From Mytilus edulis (taxonomy: Eukaryota; Mollusca; Bivalvia; Mytilida; Mytilidae), in contig NC_092346.1 of the NCBI RefSeq assembly GCF_963676685.1, positions 48,699,062 to 48,763,061 of the forward strand: a stretch of DNA of 64,000 bases. The letters run 5' to 3'. Positions within the stretch are counted from its first letter, which is position 1, and every line of letters begins with the position of its first letter. The notes under the pieces are model-generated. The model worked only from the letters and a program-made list of their open reading frames with translations. It was not told the origin of the DNA and ran no database searches. The position numbers and the translations under genes were made by a program. This document shows, in pieces, positions 45,282 to 59,100 of the stretch.

Positions 45282-46659
45282 CTTACATGCTTTCAGCTAT
45301 TTCAAATCTGAAAAAAAACTGTGTTGATAAGATTTACAGCAGGACAAAAAAAGAGACACAACAAGAGGCTCTATTGTGTCTGAATGGAGTTTGCCATTAT
45401 AATAGCTGTTTACCTCAACCGATCTACCTAAACATGATTCATGCCTTCTAAAAGAAAGTCCTAGTTAGTATCCCTAACGATTTAATCTCTTCATAAAAAA
45501 AACCAAAGTTTTACCTCTGCCAGTGGACTTCTAATTTCACTTAGTATATACCTTCATATGAACATGCATGTTAAGTTAACTTAAATTCTAATTTTAATTT
45601 TAATATTTCTTCTTTAAATTGATTCAATGGATTCAAGTCGGCACTATTCATCTAAACTAAAGAAAGAACACTTGGTCAGTAACTTTTTAAATAGTATTTG
45701 TACAAGATCAATTCAACTTAATCTTTATCGATATGAAAACAATGTTTTACTGTTGTCTTTTTTTACCCTACTGTATTTCTGCGCCTGTCATAAGTCAGGA
45801 ATCTCTAGCCTTTGTTTTTTTGATAGTTTTTTTTCTTAGTTTTTTTTTATTTGTATGTTTTAAAGTTTAGTGTTATGATATTATTTCGTAGGTGCTAGTT
45901 GAAACCTGGGTATGGGATTTTCTCGTTGCGTTGATGACATTGATCTGCACTTTGGATTGAAGCCACGGTCGATTAAATTCCAGTCTGCCCGTCTTATTTT
46001 TATCTGATTTTTTAATACTGTTTCGAGATAAAATTTACTTTTTTTAGGCCTATTGAATCGCATAAAGTATTTACACATATAATGTTTTGTTTCAATAGGT
46101 TCAATTTAGACTTTTTATCCAAATGAAGTGATTATGTTAGTTAAAAACCTTCATCGAAACATATCTGACACATGGTTTCTTTACATAAGCGTTGACTTTT
46201 TGTATCTTTACATGTGATAATCTAATTGTTTGTCCAAATAAGAAGGTTGCAAATCAAGAAGATATTGATAAAATTTCACAAGTTAAGCTTACCTGTGAGC
46301 ATCACGTATATTCCAATCCAAGTGTTGATCTAACTATAATTATTGACACACCCAATTATATAGAAATGTTATAACAAATCTATCCTTTAAAAATAGCATG
46401 CTCCATTGCATGTTTATTAAATATACTTATCGTAACTTCCTTAGCAAGTCATCTGAAACTATATGAATTGACTATTACTTTTTTCATCTTATATCAATTA
46501 TTAAATAATCGGCTATCGATTAATTAAATATATAGTATATATATTATATATGATTCAGAAATACACGTACATTTTTACGATATATGTACATAAAATTCTA
46601 AATTGTTTATTGAATATTCAGTTCAGCTCTTATTTTATTATTTATCCTGAATTTGAAGA
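45282..46659. other. Upstream region of gene B
   Basis: Presumed promoter and leader region of gene B. No core promoter motif was assigned, and small ORFs here (45627-45839, 46192-46374) lack support. Confidence 0.35.
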
Positions 46660-46790
46660 AAGGTCAAGGTATTGGCTTTTCTCACTGTCGAAGGCCGTGA
46701 CATATAGTTGTTAATTTCTGTGTCATTTCGTCTCTTGTGAAGAGTGGTCTCATAGGCAGTCATTCCACATCTTTTTTTTTATATTCAGCC
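46660..46790 (+). repeat. Family alpha tail fragment
   Basis: aggtattggcttttctcact, gtcgaaggccgtgacatata, gttgttaatttctgtgtcat and a catcttttttttta end match alpha. Confidence 0.75.
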
Positions 46791-49700
46791 TTTAACATAC
46801 GGACTATACCAGACCACAACCAAATAATTCAAAATTGAAATAGCATAAATGGTACATAATAACCATTCAAATCCAAAAGCATTCATGTAAAGAAAAAAAC
46901 ATATATTTCTTCATAGCCTTAGAATAAAATGTTATATAATTCATCCGTTTTATACGATATAACAGGAGGGGATATGTTGTCAAAATGGCACAGGTAAGTA
47001 CTTGTAGACTTGGTACAATTAGGTTATAAATAATGAGCTGCAGAAAACTATAATAACTAACTATAAGCGAGTTGTTATTTATGTGTAATCCGAATTCCCG
47101 CATACATTTACACATCGCAAACGATTTCTGCATTAACAGTATATAGATTATCGATCACAATGTCAAAGTTTCGTTTAAGACAAGCACGCACAAACATACA
47201 CTGGCGTTTTGCATTTGCGCCGAGATGCATTTCACTTGCGCTGTTTCAGTGTGCAATATTTCCATCGTGTCACGACAAAAATTCCCGACGAATATGAACC
47301 ATGTGTTATAAAAAATAGGCGCTAATCAAAGAATCAAATCGGTGCAAATGTACCGTATCGAAATAAAATAAATACAGGAAAAGAGCTAAATACTTTGCAG
47401 CGTCGCCTTTCAATAAAAAAACCAAACAGTTTATTTTCTTAAACTTGCTCATAAACTTTAGAAAAACACAATATTAACGTTTACAAACGCTAATTCTTAA
47501 ATCATGAGTATGTTTCTCTCAAAATTAGATTTAAATTGACAATGAACATGTGAATTTGAAACATTTATATTGAGTTGAAAGTAAAGGTAACTTATTGGTA
47601 CTTTGGTCCGAATGTATGTTGTATGTCAGTTTATATTTTGTACAAATATGTGTATTTATGTTGATTAACAAATGTCACTATATCAAATAATTACGTTATT
47701 TACTGACTTGCTAACTTACAACTGTTATTGGTATGAAAACTCCGTACACGACAAAAATACATGTTAGAGCGGAAAAACAAGAAGTATGCTAAGCGTATGG
47801 AAAAAATGTACATACATTTACAGCCATTGTCTTGTTCTTTTTGCTTTTTCTTTTGTTTTTCTCAAATTGTTGTAAGAAGTTTGTATAGTGTATCAAAACG
47901 TTATGTGCCTTCTTTCCAATGATATCTGTATATGCATTAGTTGATAAACAGTGCTGGAATACATTAATTTCTTTTTTGAGAGGTCGTCATTTATTGTCTG
48001 GCATTTTCAACTTATTGCATCATTTTGTGTTTGTATGTGTTAGTGTGTGTTTGTCATGCCCCTTTTCCTAGACTATTATTTTTAGCCTTACCAACGCTAA
48101 CAAAATTGCAGAAAACCGATAGTTTGTACGATTTAATTTATTGAAAGAATAAATAGCTCGTTTCAAGTAGCTAAAGATACCATTTTATTCCGATTTTCAT
48201 ATACTAAATCACTGCCTTTAACAAATATAGTCCTAAGACATGAATTGATTAACAAATGATTAAACGAACTTTTATCGTAAACGTGTTCAATGCATTGGTA
48301 ATTATATAACACTATTGTAAACCTTCCTTAAGGACGTGTGACATTAGCTGTACTGGTTAGATTCATTTAATTACCTGGCGCTTTGTACTTCTTGATTTCT
48401 AGACTTTCGGTCTTGAGCTAACTTTTTATTGACTTTCCAGGGTATTTATACATCTTTCACAACACAAAAGACACAAACTTACAGATCTGAGAGTGCTCGA
48501 ATTTACTGACATTTCGTTCAAAGCCAATAACAACACGTGACACATCTTGTATCTTAAACTTTAATATGATCACTCAGTACACATGCAACATATATTATAG
48601 CTTTGTTTTTCATCTTTAATGAATCGAAGAAGATGTGAGTGTACACTAATGAGACGTCAACTCAATGAAAAAATAATCAAATGACATCAATTATGGGGTC
48701 AATATGCGTTTTTATAAAAAGACCGATATATTTACAATGGATCAAGCTTCAAATTGTTTTCCACCATCGTTAAAAAGCTTAACAGGCCACAAATTATATT
48801 AAAGCCAGGTTTCTGCTGTTCAGTATTTATCCTTGATCTAGATTCGTATATTGATTTTTAATCTTTGATTTACTTTGAAATTCGTATATTGTTTTAATCT
48901 TTGGAAAACTGTGAAAAATTGCAATATGTGATTTAAAAAAAAATATATATATATACTGTTTATCATGTACATCTTTTTTACACGTTGGTAAATATGGCCT
49001 CTTTGTGTGGTGTTTTCAATTTACAAAGCATTTGTTCTAACTTTTTGCTAGGCTATGTATCGAAAACTTCTGTCTACTCCAGAGCACCTGATTTCACTCC
49101 CGGTTTTAAGTAGAGTTCGTGTTGTTTCTTATTTATTATTTATAACTATTGATGTAAATGTCCTTTGGTTTTGTGAGTCTTTAATAAGTTTCTTCGTATT
49201 CTCTATACTAAACATGCGGTAAATGACACGTAAACCTAAACCTATGCATTTGTTTCTCCTAAGCCCTGGTGGGTAAAAGAGCGAAGGACAAACTAGATGT
49301 TGGTTGGAACTATTCCTAATATTTTTATGTATTTTCTACTAGAGGTTGACGTCTCACACTAATTTTCAACAATTGACATTGTTTTCAATTTACAAAGCAT
49401 ATTATATATTTGATCAAAAGACAAATAATTTAATATGTTTTTAATGTTCGATAAAGATTTCAAAAGAAGAGTTAATGTGACAATTTAAAATAATACTTTT
49501 AGTAACCATTAGAAACCTTTGCACGATTATCTTATAGGTGATATTTTTGAAAATCAAATGTTTGCTGTTTTATGAATTTTACAATTATTACTACCCTGAG
49601 TAGTTTTTTTAGAGCCATATGGTTGCAAATTACAAGATGCCATATACATTTTACAACTTAATATATCACTTCAAACCTTACTTAAGTCATCATGTGTTCA

Positions 49701-50053
49701 TATTGAAAATGCTAGCCTTGTTTTTTTAATAACCATATTCGCATGTCCTCGAAGTTGTTTAATGAAAAACCGCACTTAAAGGATAAGCGAAATTTGATAT
49801 CTATTTTTTTCTGGTTGTAAAGGTCAATTTGCAATTGCAAAAATGTAGATATAAGAATAAGATTTGAAATCTTAATAGTTGCAAACAGAATGATTGGTTA
49901 CATTAAATTGATTAATTTGAAATGATATCAATGCGTATTTGAAAGTTTAAAATTTGCTTTTTAATATGCTTATGATTTGGAATGCTCATTATCATACACC
50001 AGATATTATGGAAAAGTATAAATGTTTTGATGAACAGCGGTATGCAAAAGTGT
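46791..50053. other. Intergenic region between genes B and C
   Basis: About 3.3 kb of AT-rich DNA without a supported gene. A slightly more GC-rich segment at 47195-47300 contains gcatttgcgccgagatgcat and cacttgcgctgtttcag. A weak match to the retroelement 3' tail (gagcacctgatttcactccc) occurs near 49082. Confidence 0.45.
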
Positions 50054-50148
50054 TTATTCAGGCATAACAATAACAACTCGTCTGCACATAGGACAATTCT
50101 GTTTTCTTCTTTCTTTCAACCATGGTGTTATACAATCAACATGGAACT
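50054..50148 (-). CDS. Gene C last exon: second half of RING-H2, stop
   Basis: Acceptor atatttcag. It encodes FHVDCITPWLKERRKQNCPM and CRRVVIVMPE and ends with TAA at 50054-50056. The basic KERRK insert sits before the last zinc-ligand pair. Confidence 0.9.
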
Positions 50149-53100
50149 CTGAAATATAAGCGAAGATATTATTGTATAATATGCTTTAACTATCCAGACA
50201 TTTTTGTATAACTAAAATGATATAATTTAATAATTTATGTTAAAGCGATTGTAATTTGAAAGTACAATCTAATACGATATTTAAAATCTTTTCCTATCGT
50301 TAATACTCCTATTCAAGTTATACGTACGTTTAAAATTGCTATGAACAACACAAAAAGTTTTTAAGTGGAACATATCAGTTTTTCAAACTGGAAAAAAACT
50401 TGGTTTTGAAGAGATTGGTGAAACCGAATCTTTGACTATGTGTTATCTTTTTCTCTTCAAATCGTAATTTCCATAGTCTATTAATATCTTTGAAGCATGA
50501 TTTTTTTTATATCAATTTAATTGGTTTTGACTTTTAACTAGCTTTCAGGAACTGCCAGTATTTTCAAATCGTACTTTTGTGTTACCTGTTGATACAATTT
50601 GTAATGCAGTTTTGTTATTCAATGTTCACTTATTTTGTGTTATATCTCGTCTCATAATGTTTTATATATAACACCTTTGATAAGTATTAAGTATGACAAA
50701 AAATTGTCGCTTCTAACACCAAATTTATTTATTTTGAATAAAATAATTCCGTACTCGATTTACTCTTACAACAAAATTATTATATTTAACTGTGTACATT
50801 ACTTTATTCAACGCCGTTTTATTTTATGTTATACTTGTCTTTCGGATATTGGTTTAAATGTCACTCATTTTTTATTAATATTGTGTTAACATTGTGTCAT
50901 AGATAAAATGTATTTTTTTATTGTATGTTTACTTATTTTTGTTGATATGTCTTTTGATTGAGTTACGTCATTTCAATAGATATTTTATAGTGTTTCTTTC
51001 TATGCAGTGATGTTACACTATTATTTTAGGATAGTGTGAAGGTTGGCGCCTGTTAAAAATCACAAGTAATTCTCGTTTCTCGTATTTGATATAGATTTGA
51101 CCGATGGTTTCCTGTTTGAATGGTTTTGCACTAGTCATTTGTGTGGCTCTTTATAGCTTTGCACTCATGCCACATCGTTCAAGACAAAGGGACAGATGTA
51201 TGCCTTTCATTCAGACCTATTTTTTGTATTGTTGTGGCTGCGTTATTTAAATCCACACAAATTTAATGGTGGTGTTCTGCATCATTTTTGTAAAGGCGAT
51301 ATCAATTTGTTTCTCATGCATGTATATACATTTTTATTTTATCAATTTCATATAAAAAAGGCAACAGTAGTATACTGCTGTTCGAAATTCATTAATCGAA
51401 AGAGAAAAACAAATCCGGGCAACAATTGAATGCAAAACCGAGGGAAACGTATCAAATATAAGAGAACTACGATACAACAGAAACACAACATTAAAATGTA
51501 ACACACACAGAAACGAACTATAATACAACAATGGCCATTTTCCTGACTTGGTACAGGGCATTTTAAGAAGATAAAAAATGGTGCGTTGAACCTGGTTTTG
51601 CGGCATGCCAAACCTCCTGTTTTAATGGCAATGTAAAAAGGGATTTGATTGTTTCGAGTTTTGAATACAATAACAGTTGCAAGACTAACTGGCATTTAAT
51701 TATATTGAAAACAGATTACATTTCAATGTAAGGAACAGTGAAGAATTTAAAAAACTAGACTATGAACTATGTACTATGGATTAAAAATAAACTCATAGAG
51801 TAATCAGGGAAGCCCTGTAATAGTGTACGCCAAACGCGTGTTGTGTCTACAAAAGATCTATCAATGACGCTCAAATCCAATCTTTATTAGGCAAGATTCA
51901 GTGCAAAGGTAAAAAGCATTGAGGAAGATTTTGCTAAGATAATCAATTATTGCAGTAGACAATTCTTTGTTTTTCCAAAATAAAAAATATGGTTAACAGT
52001 ATATAACTTAACCTTAAAAGTGATTTTTTTTTTCATAAGATAAAATGGGTTCACTTTCTACAATAATTTCCACACAAAAGATTGTATGAACTGAATACAC
52101 CAGCTGGTATTAATAAAAAAAAAATATTTTTTAGAAACAATAACCACTTATGAAACAGGATATATTTTCACTTACGATTGACATTTTATTTTGTTCTTCT
52201 ATCCATACATACTTCTATGATACTGCTACAAAATTTCAAAACAATTCGTTGTTTTTAAAAACACTCACCATGTTCACAAGGTAAAATCCATAACTTGTCT
52301 TTCTCCTCAAACTCCTTTAGGCATATAGAGCACATTTTGTATCGATGATCTGCAAAAGTAAAGATGTAAAAACTGACTGCTTGCAATTATTTGATGGCTA
52401 TGATAGATGTAACATACTTTTGTAAATATTTTTTTTAAGAAACTCTAAAGAACATAAAAGAACTCGATAATAAAGTTTGCATCATAAATCAATTAATGTA
52501 TTAGAGAGACAATAGTTTATCAGTGTTTAAAACTCAAAACTTGAGTGCAGCATCTTATAAGAAACAAGCAGAGTGTCAAATTAATGAAATAAAAGGTTCC
52601 CTTTTTTCTTGATAAATTGCATGGTGGAAACAAGGGGCATAATTCCTTTGAAAAAATAAATGAATGACACTGATGTTTTAATTTGTCCAAGATATACTAA
52701 AATAAACCATTAGTTTAAGTTTCATATGCAGGTGAATTAAGTATATTATGCAAAATATGTAAAGGAAATTTTCAATTACAAAATTGCTATCGTCTCGTTG
52801 GTAATGTATACTGGTACTGAGATGACAACTTATATCTACTTCAAGGTATATGTATCAGTCTAAATACGAGACATAGGACGCTGTGTCTGTTGTTTCTGTA
52901 ATGTCTGGTTCTGAGGGATATATTAAAGAAAGGTTTGTATTGCTAATGTAGAGAAAATCTTCAATATGTCTGAAAACATGCGCAGTTTATCATTGATATG
53001 GTCATAATTATAAATTTACGTTTACAAAACTTTAATTTTATTGAATTCTAAGGCTTTTCTACCACATGAATTGATTACCTTAGCTGTATTTGGCAAAAGT

Positions 53101-56100
53101 TTTGGGAATTTTTTGGTTCTAAATGCTCTTCAACTTCGTCCTTAATTTTTGGCTTCTGAAGTTTTCTTTTTATTCGATTCGAACGTCACTGATGAGTCAT
53201 TTGTAGACGAAACGCTCTACAAAGGGTGTCTGGCTTTGTCTTATGGTGTGATGTCTGGCTCAAACACAAAATAATATCTGTATCTTTGATGGGTTAATTT
53301 AAAGAATTGGCTTCTTTGGTCTTCTAGTTTTGACAATTGTCTGACGAAATTCCAGCTTATATGAAAAAAGTTCGTCAAGGAGAGACTCACAGATTGTTCC
53401 CATAGAAATGCCGACAATATGTTGAAAAATTCGACTTCATAATTCAACCAATATTTGGTCAATAAGAAATTTGAGCATACTTGTTCCTTAGTGTAGCATG
53501 TGTGACCATTTGTTCACTATTAACAAAATATGATGTATGGTATCCAAAAGATACACATTTATAGCGTATTCAATCATTTGTTATGTTGAAAAGCATTGCT
53601 TATTATTTCCTTAACACGATTTTTCAATTTCACATGGGGAATGGTGATATATACAGGGTCGAAAAATCAAAAGTTTTGATAGAATTGTTGTCAGAGAAAG
53701 ATCGAGATTTTACATTATCCAGAAGATCTGTAGATGTTTTTATAATCCACATATGGTTAATACCATTACAGTTTCACAATATTTCTGACGACTCTTCTTC
53801 ACTGCGGACATGATTTTTGTAAATATAATACATTAAAGGCTATCATTCGTACAAGTGAGAGGTTTAGTGCTATAAAACCAGGTTCAATCCACCATTTTCT
53901 ACATTTGAAAATGCCTGTACCAAGTCAGGAATATGACAGTTCTTGTCCGTTCGTTTTTTTTTGTGTTTTGTCATTTGATTTTGCCATGTGATTAGGGACT
54001 TTCCGAATTGATGTTCTTCTGAGCTCAGTATTTTTGTGATTTTACTTTTTTTTTATGTTACCTATGGATTTCAACGAGCAGTTTGATGCCTTGATGCATG
54101 TTAGTAAATGGCAACTAAACATGCAGAAAGCTTATTACTTGGCTCTGAAAATGCCAGTGATTCAGCTGTATACAAATAGTGACCAAGTGTCAATAATGAA
54201 CCTGCCCATACGAGGTAAACAGGAAAAACATGTAGTTCTATATAGAGACCTTCTAATGCAATTACCACTAGAAAGTTCCATGTGAAGTTTAAAAAACGCC
54301 AGAGGAAAATTTATTTAGTAGAGTTGAAAGACGTGTAAATTGTTAAAAAAGATAACCATATTTTATTATGGTATGCTTCTAAATCCCTATCGAGAGGATA
54401 GTGCTTGATTTTCTTATGATAAAGACATTATCTTACAATTAGTTTAATTGAAGTCTTCATCTGGAATGTCAGTAACTGCTAGTAGTCCTTTATTAATGTA
54501 TGTATCGTAGCCTTGTTGTCGTGTTTCTTTTGTTACCTAATCGGACTCAGACTTATTTTAAACTAGATTTTACTGTACGTATTGATGTGTGTTTGTTTAT
54601 TCTACATTGGCTAGATGTATAGGGGAGGATGAAGATCTCACAAAACATATTTCACTCCGCTGCATTTTTGCGCCTGTTCAAAGTCAAACGTATCCATTGT
54701 TATTCTTTTACTTTTTTTTAATTGCAGTTTTATTTACTCGTTTTTGAGTTTAGTATGACCGGACGAAGCGTGTATTCATTTTGGTCTCTTGTGGTGAGTT
54801 GTGTCCTTGGAAATCATACCACATAGTCTTCTTTATATTAATTATTTGGACTATCATCTACCTGACTTTAACCATTATATCTATCAATTGTATTTATATG
54901 ATCAATAGTTATCAAAGATACCTTGCTTATTTAATACACCAGACGCGCGTTTCGTCTTCATAAAACGTATCAGTGACGCTCAGATCAAAATAGTTATAAA
55001 GCCAAAGAAGTACAAAGTTGGAATATTCCCACAAAATTATCTTTTGGTTAAAAATAAATGTTTCTACTAATCCGATAATAAACATCGTATCTAAACAGTA
55101 GTGTCAGATCATCTTTGGACAATAATTGCTTAATCAGCAGTTAAATGTATTTTTTTATTAATATGTTTTTATATATACTTCTTTAAATAATTTAGAATCA
55201 GTTTTTGGAAAGGATCTCGAACCGTAAACACCGGACTCAATATTGTAACATCGTTTAAACCTGGTACCTTTTGTTTGCTTTTATTCGTGTGTTTCTCTGT
55301 CCTATATGTTTCCTCATTTATTTGTATTATAGTCCGGTCATGTAACGTTGTCATTTAAATGTTATATCTTATTCGTGTGTTTCTCTGTCCTATATGTTTT
55401 CACATTTATTTGTATTATAGTCCAGTCATGTAACGTTATCATTTAAATGTTATATATAATATTGCGATAAAAACGGGAGGTTTGGCATGCCCCAAAATCA
55501 GGTTCAACCCACCATTTTTCTTCTTAAGGTAGAATCATAGTATACCGCCATCTTCGATTGTACAATATCAATACAAAATCGGTTTAGTTATATGTCCAAA
55601 TCTGCAAATTTGGAGACAGATTGGCAATTTAATGGGAAAACTGTTTATTTATTCAGATAAAACTTGATGATTTATTGTATTATTCAAAATAATTAAACAA
55701 ATATTATTTTTTTTGTTTTTGAATATTTTTTTTAAATGAGCCATTTAATGGATGATAACTCTTTAAGTAAAAAAAAATCATTTTTACTTGTAGCAAGAAA
55801 GCAAGTTCGGTGACGTCATTTTATATTTTAATTTTCTTAAAACATATATTAAAACCTATCTTCTCAAAATTTATTTCCAAATTCTATCCTATAGAAATTT
55901 GCTTATGCACAAAAATGTGTTTTTTCGTCTAAAATTGAGGCAATTTTCAACGACTCATAGTTAAACCTATACTTTGTTTATTATATTTAAAAAAAAAAAC
56001 AATGTAAAATCTTTATTTTGGCAAATTTCAAGGAAATTCTGTCCGAAAAAGTTATTACTTATGATCTACCTTCAAATGTATGGCACGCCGTTATTATGTT

Positions 56101-59100
56101 TATTCAATTTCGAGATATCTTATTAAGTTAAATAAGATATCTTATAAACTAATTGGGATATCTTTTTACTTTTAGAGATCTCTTATATATTAATTGAGAT
56201 ATCTGATTTATTGAATAAGATATCTTATATATTAAATAATATATCTTATTAAAATGTTTATAAAGATATCTTATTAAATATATAAGATATCTTATTTAAA
56301 ATATAAGATATCTCTATTAATTTATACAATATCTTATTAACTATATAAGATATCTTTTATATAGTTTATTATAGAGATATCTTATTTACCTAATAAGATA
56401 TCTCCATAAGTTAATAAGATATCTCTATTAGTTTATAAGATATCTCTTTTAATTAATAAGATATCACTATTAGTTTATAAGATATCTCTATTAATCAATA
56501 AGATATCTTATAAAGTATGTATTTAAAAGATATCTTTATAAAGAAGTAAGATATCTTATATACTTTATAAAATATCTTATTAATTAATAGAGATATCTTA
56601 TTAACTTATAGAGATATCTTATAAACTAATAGAGATATATAATAAACTAATAGATATATCTTATAAACTTTTAGAGATATCTTATTAACTTATAGAGATA
56701 TCTTATTAACTTATAGAGATATCTTATAAACTAATAGAGATATCTTATAAACTTTTAGAGACATCTTATTAACTTCTAGAGATATCTTATTTAATTGGTT
56801 ATAAAGATATCTCTAATAGTTTATAAGATATCTCTATTAATTAATAAGATATCTCTATTAGTTTTATAAGATATCTCTATTAATTAATAAGATATCTTAT
56901 AAAGTATGTATTTAAAAGATATCTTTATAGAGAAGTAAGATATCTTATATACTTTATAAGATATCTTATTAATTAATAGAGATATCTTATTAACTTATAG
57001 AGATATCTTAAAAACTAATAAAGATATCTTATAAACTAAAAGAGATATCTTATTTACTTTCAAATTAAATAAGATATCTTATAAAAATTAAAAATATCTT
57101 AATACTTAATAAGATATCTTGTTAAATAAATAAGATATCTTCAAATTTGAATAAATATAAAAACGGCGTGCCATACAAATGTCCTGTACCAAGTCAGGAA
57201 ATTGGACATTGTTATAGTATAGTTTGTTTCTGTGTGTGTTTCAATTTAATGTTGTGTTTTTGTTGTGTTGCAGTTCTCTTATATTTGATGTATTTCCTGC
57301 AATTTTTGTTTGTAACCCGGATTTGTTTTTTTCTCAATTGATTTATGAATTTTGAACAGCGGTATACTACTTGTGCCTTTATTTATTTTCTTGTTGGATC
57401 GTTTATGGAATCGTTTATTAAATTGTATACCACCAAGCAAATAATCTGGTTATATATATGAAGTCCATTTTCACTGAACTATTACACTTTATAGGGGTCA
57501 GCTGAAGCCAACCTTTTCACTGTGCTGAAGATACATTGGTGACCTTCGACTTTGTTTGGTTTTTTTTTTTCTTTGTTCTGGTCGGTGTTGTTGTCTCTTG
57601 AAAATTGAGCTTAAGTGCCATACATTGTTCTATTATGTTAGAAAATGAACAAATTAAAAACTTAATTGTTGATGCTTCATCCGGCAACAAATTTGAAACC
57701 ATAGTGCCGAATGAAACTACTTATATATAACATATAAAACTAGTCGAGACATACCAGCACAGCTATGTCATCCTGCCTAACATGACACATTCGGATACGT
57801 AGCATTCACACATTTGATGTTCTGGATATATATGTAAATACCCGATTCCAACCACATCTGGTCGTTTGGAAAGAAAATTAAATCTTACTTCGAATCTGTG
57901 GTATTCCGATCCAAAGAGCAGAACTGCTATCCTCATAATTGTGCATGTATACTGTAGCAATATGTTTTTAACAGAAAAAAGCTGTATATCTTGTTCGATA
58001 AGGACTTGGAGCATTGCTTAATGAGTGGTTTAAGTAGTAATGTATTACTATCCTGTTAACATTGATATTGATAGTTTAAACCTGCGCATCACAAGAACGT
58101 AAAACTGTTCTCTTAGGTGGCAAGTTATATAAAATTGAGAAAGGAAATGGTGAATATGTCAAAGCGACAACCACCCGACCATAGAGCAAACAACAGCCGA
58201 AGGCAACCAATGGGTCTTCAATGCAGCGAGAATTCCCGCACCCGTAGGTGTCCCTCAGCCGGCCCCTAAAATATGCATAATAGTACAGTGACAATGGACG
58301 CCATACTAAACTCCGAATTATACACAAGAAACCAAAATTTAAAATCATACAAGACTAACAAAGGCCAGAGGCTCCTGACTTGGGACAGGCGCAAAATTGC
58401 GGCGGGGTTAAACATGTTTATGAGATCTCAACCCTCCCCCTATACCTCTAGCCAATGTAGAAAAGTAAAAGAATAACAATACGCACATTAAAATTCAGTT
58501 CAAGAGAAGTCCGAGTCTGATGTCAAAAGATGTAACAAAAGAAAATAAATAAAATGACAATAATACATAAATAACAACAGACTACTAGCAGTTAACTGAC
58601 ATGCCAGCTCCAGACCTCAATTAAACTGATTGAAAGATTATGTCTTCATCATATGAATATCAGGTACAATCCCTCCCGTTAGGGGTTTAGTATCATACTA
58701 TCATAAAATATATGAGAAGAACATAACCCGTGTCATGCCAACAACTGTTTTTTTTAGAAATAAATGTGTTTAGTTCCGATGCAAAGACCCTATCAGTGAA
58801 TCAATGTTAAAGCCAAAATATGCAATCTTTAATGACCTGACAACAGTATCGTAACTATATCCCCTTTTAATAAGTCTATTTAAAGGTTTTGTTAGTTTCT
58901 GAGGAGAATACTGACATTTTTGTGCTTTATAAAGAATATTTCCATAAAATTTTGGATGTGAAATACCTGAACGTATAAGATGTCTGCATGTTGAGTTATA
59001 TTTACGAATTATTTCCTTATACCGGTGATAAAATTTAGTAAATGTTTTGACCAGTTTGTGATATCGAAAACCCTGGTGTAATAATTTTTCAGTAATACAT

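Noticed and set aside
51334..51695. Cys/Phe-rich ORFs as small secreted proteins
   Set aside because: They read through the reverse gamma repeat; the same composition appears in other gamma copies such as 57147-57341.
53583..53813. 76-codon plus-strand ORF as a gene
   Set aside because: It is next to an RT relic and between dispersed repeats, with no complete domain, so it is probably retroelement debris.
56078..57176. GATATC array as a CRISPR or centromeric satellite
   Set aside because: Spacers are not unique, units are short palindromes without fixed period, and defined inverted ends plus a target duplication indicate a bounded insertion in a eukaryotic genome.
57763..58014. 83-codon minus-strand ORF
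   Set aside because: No domain and no splice context; it lies between repeat fragments. It cannot be excluded but is not supported.
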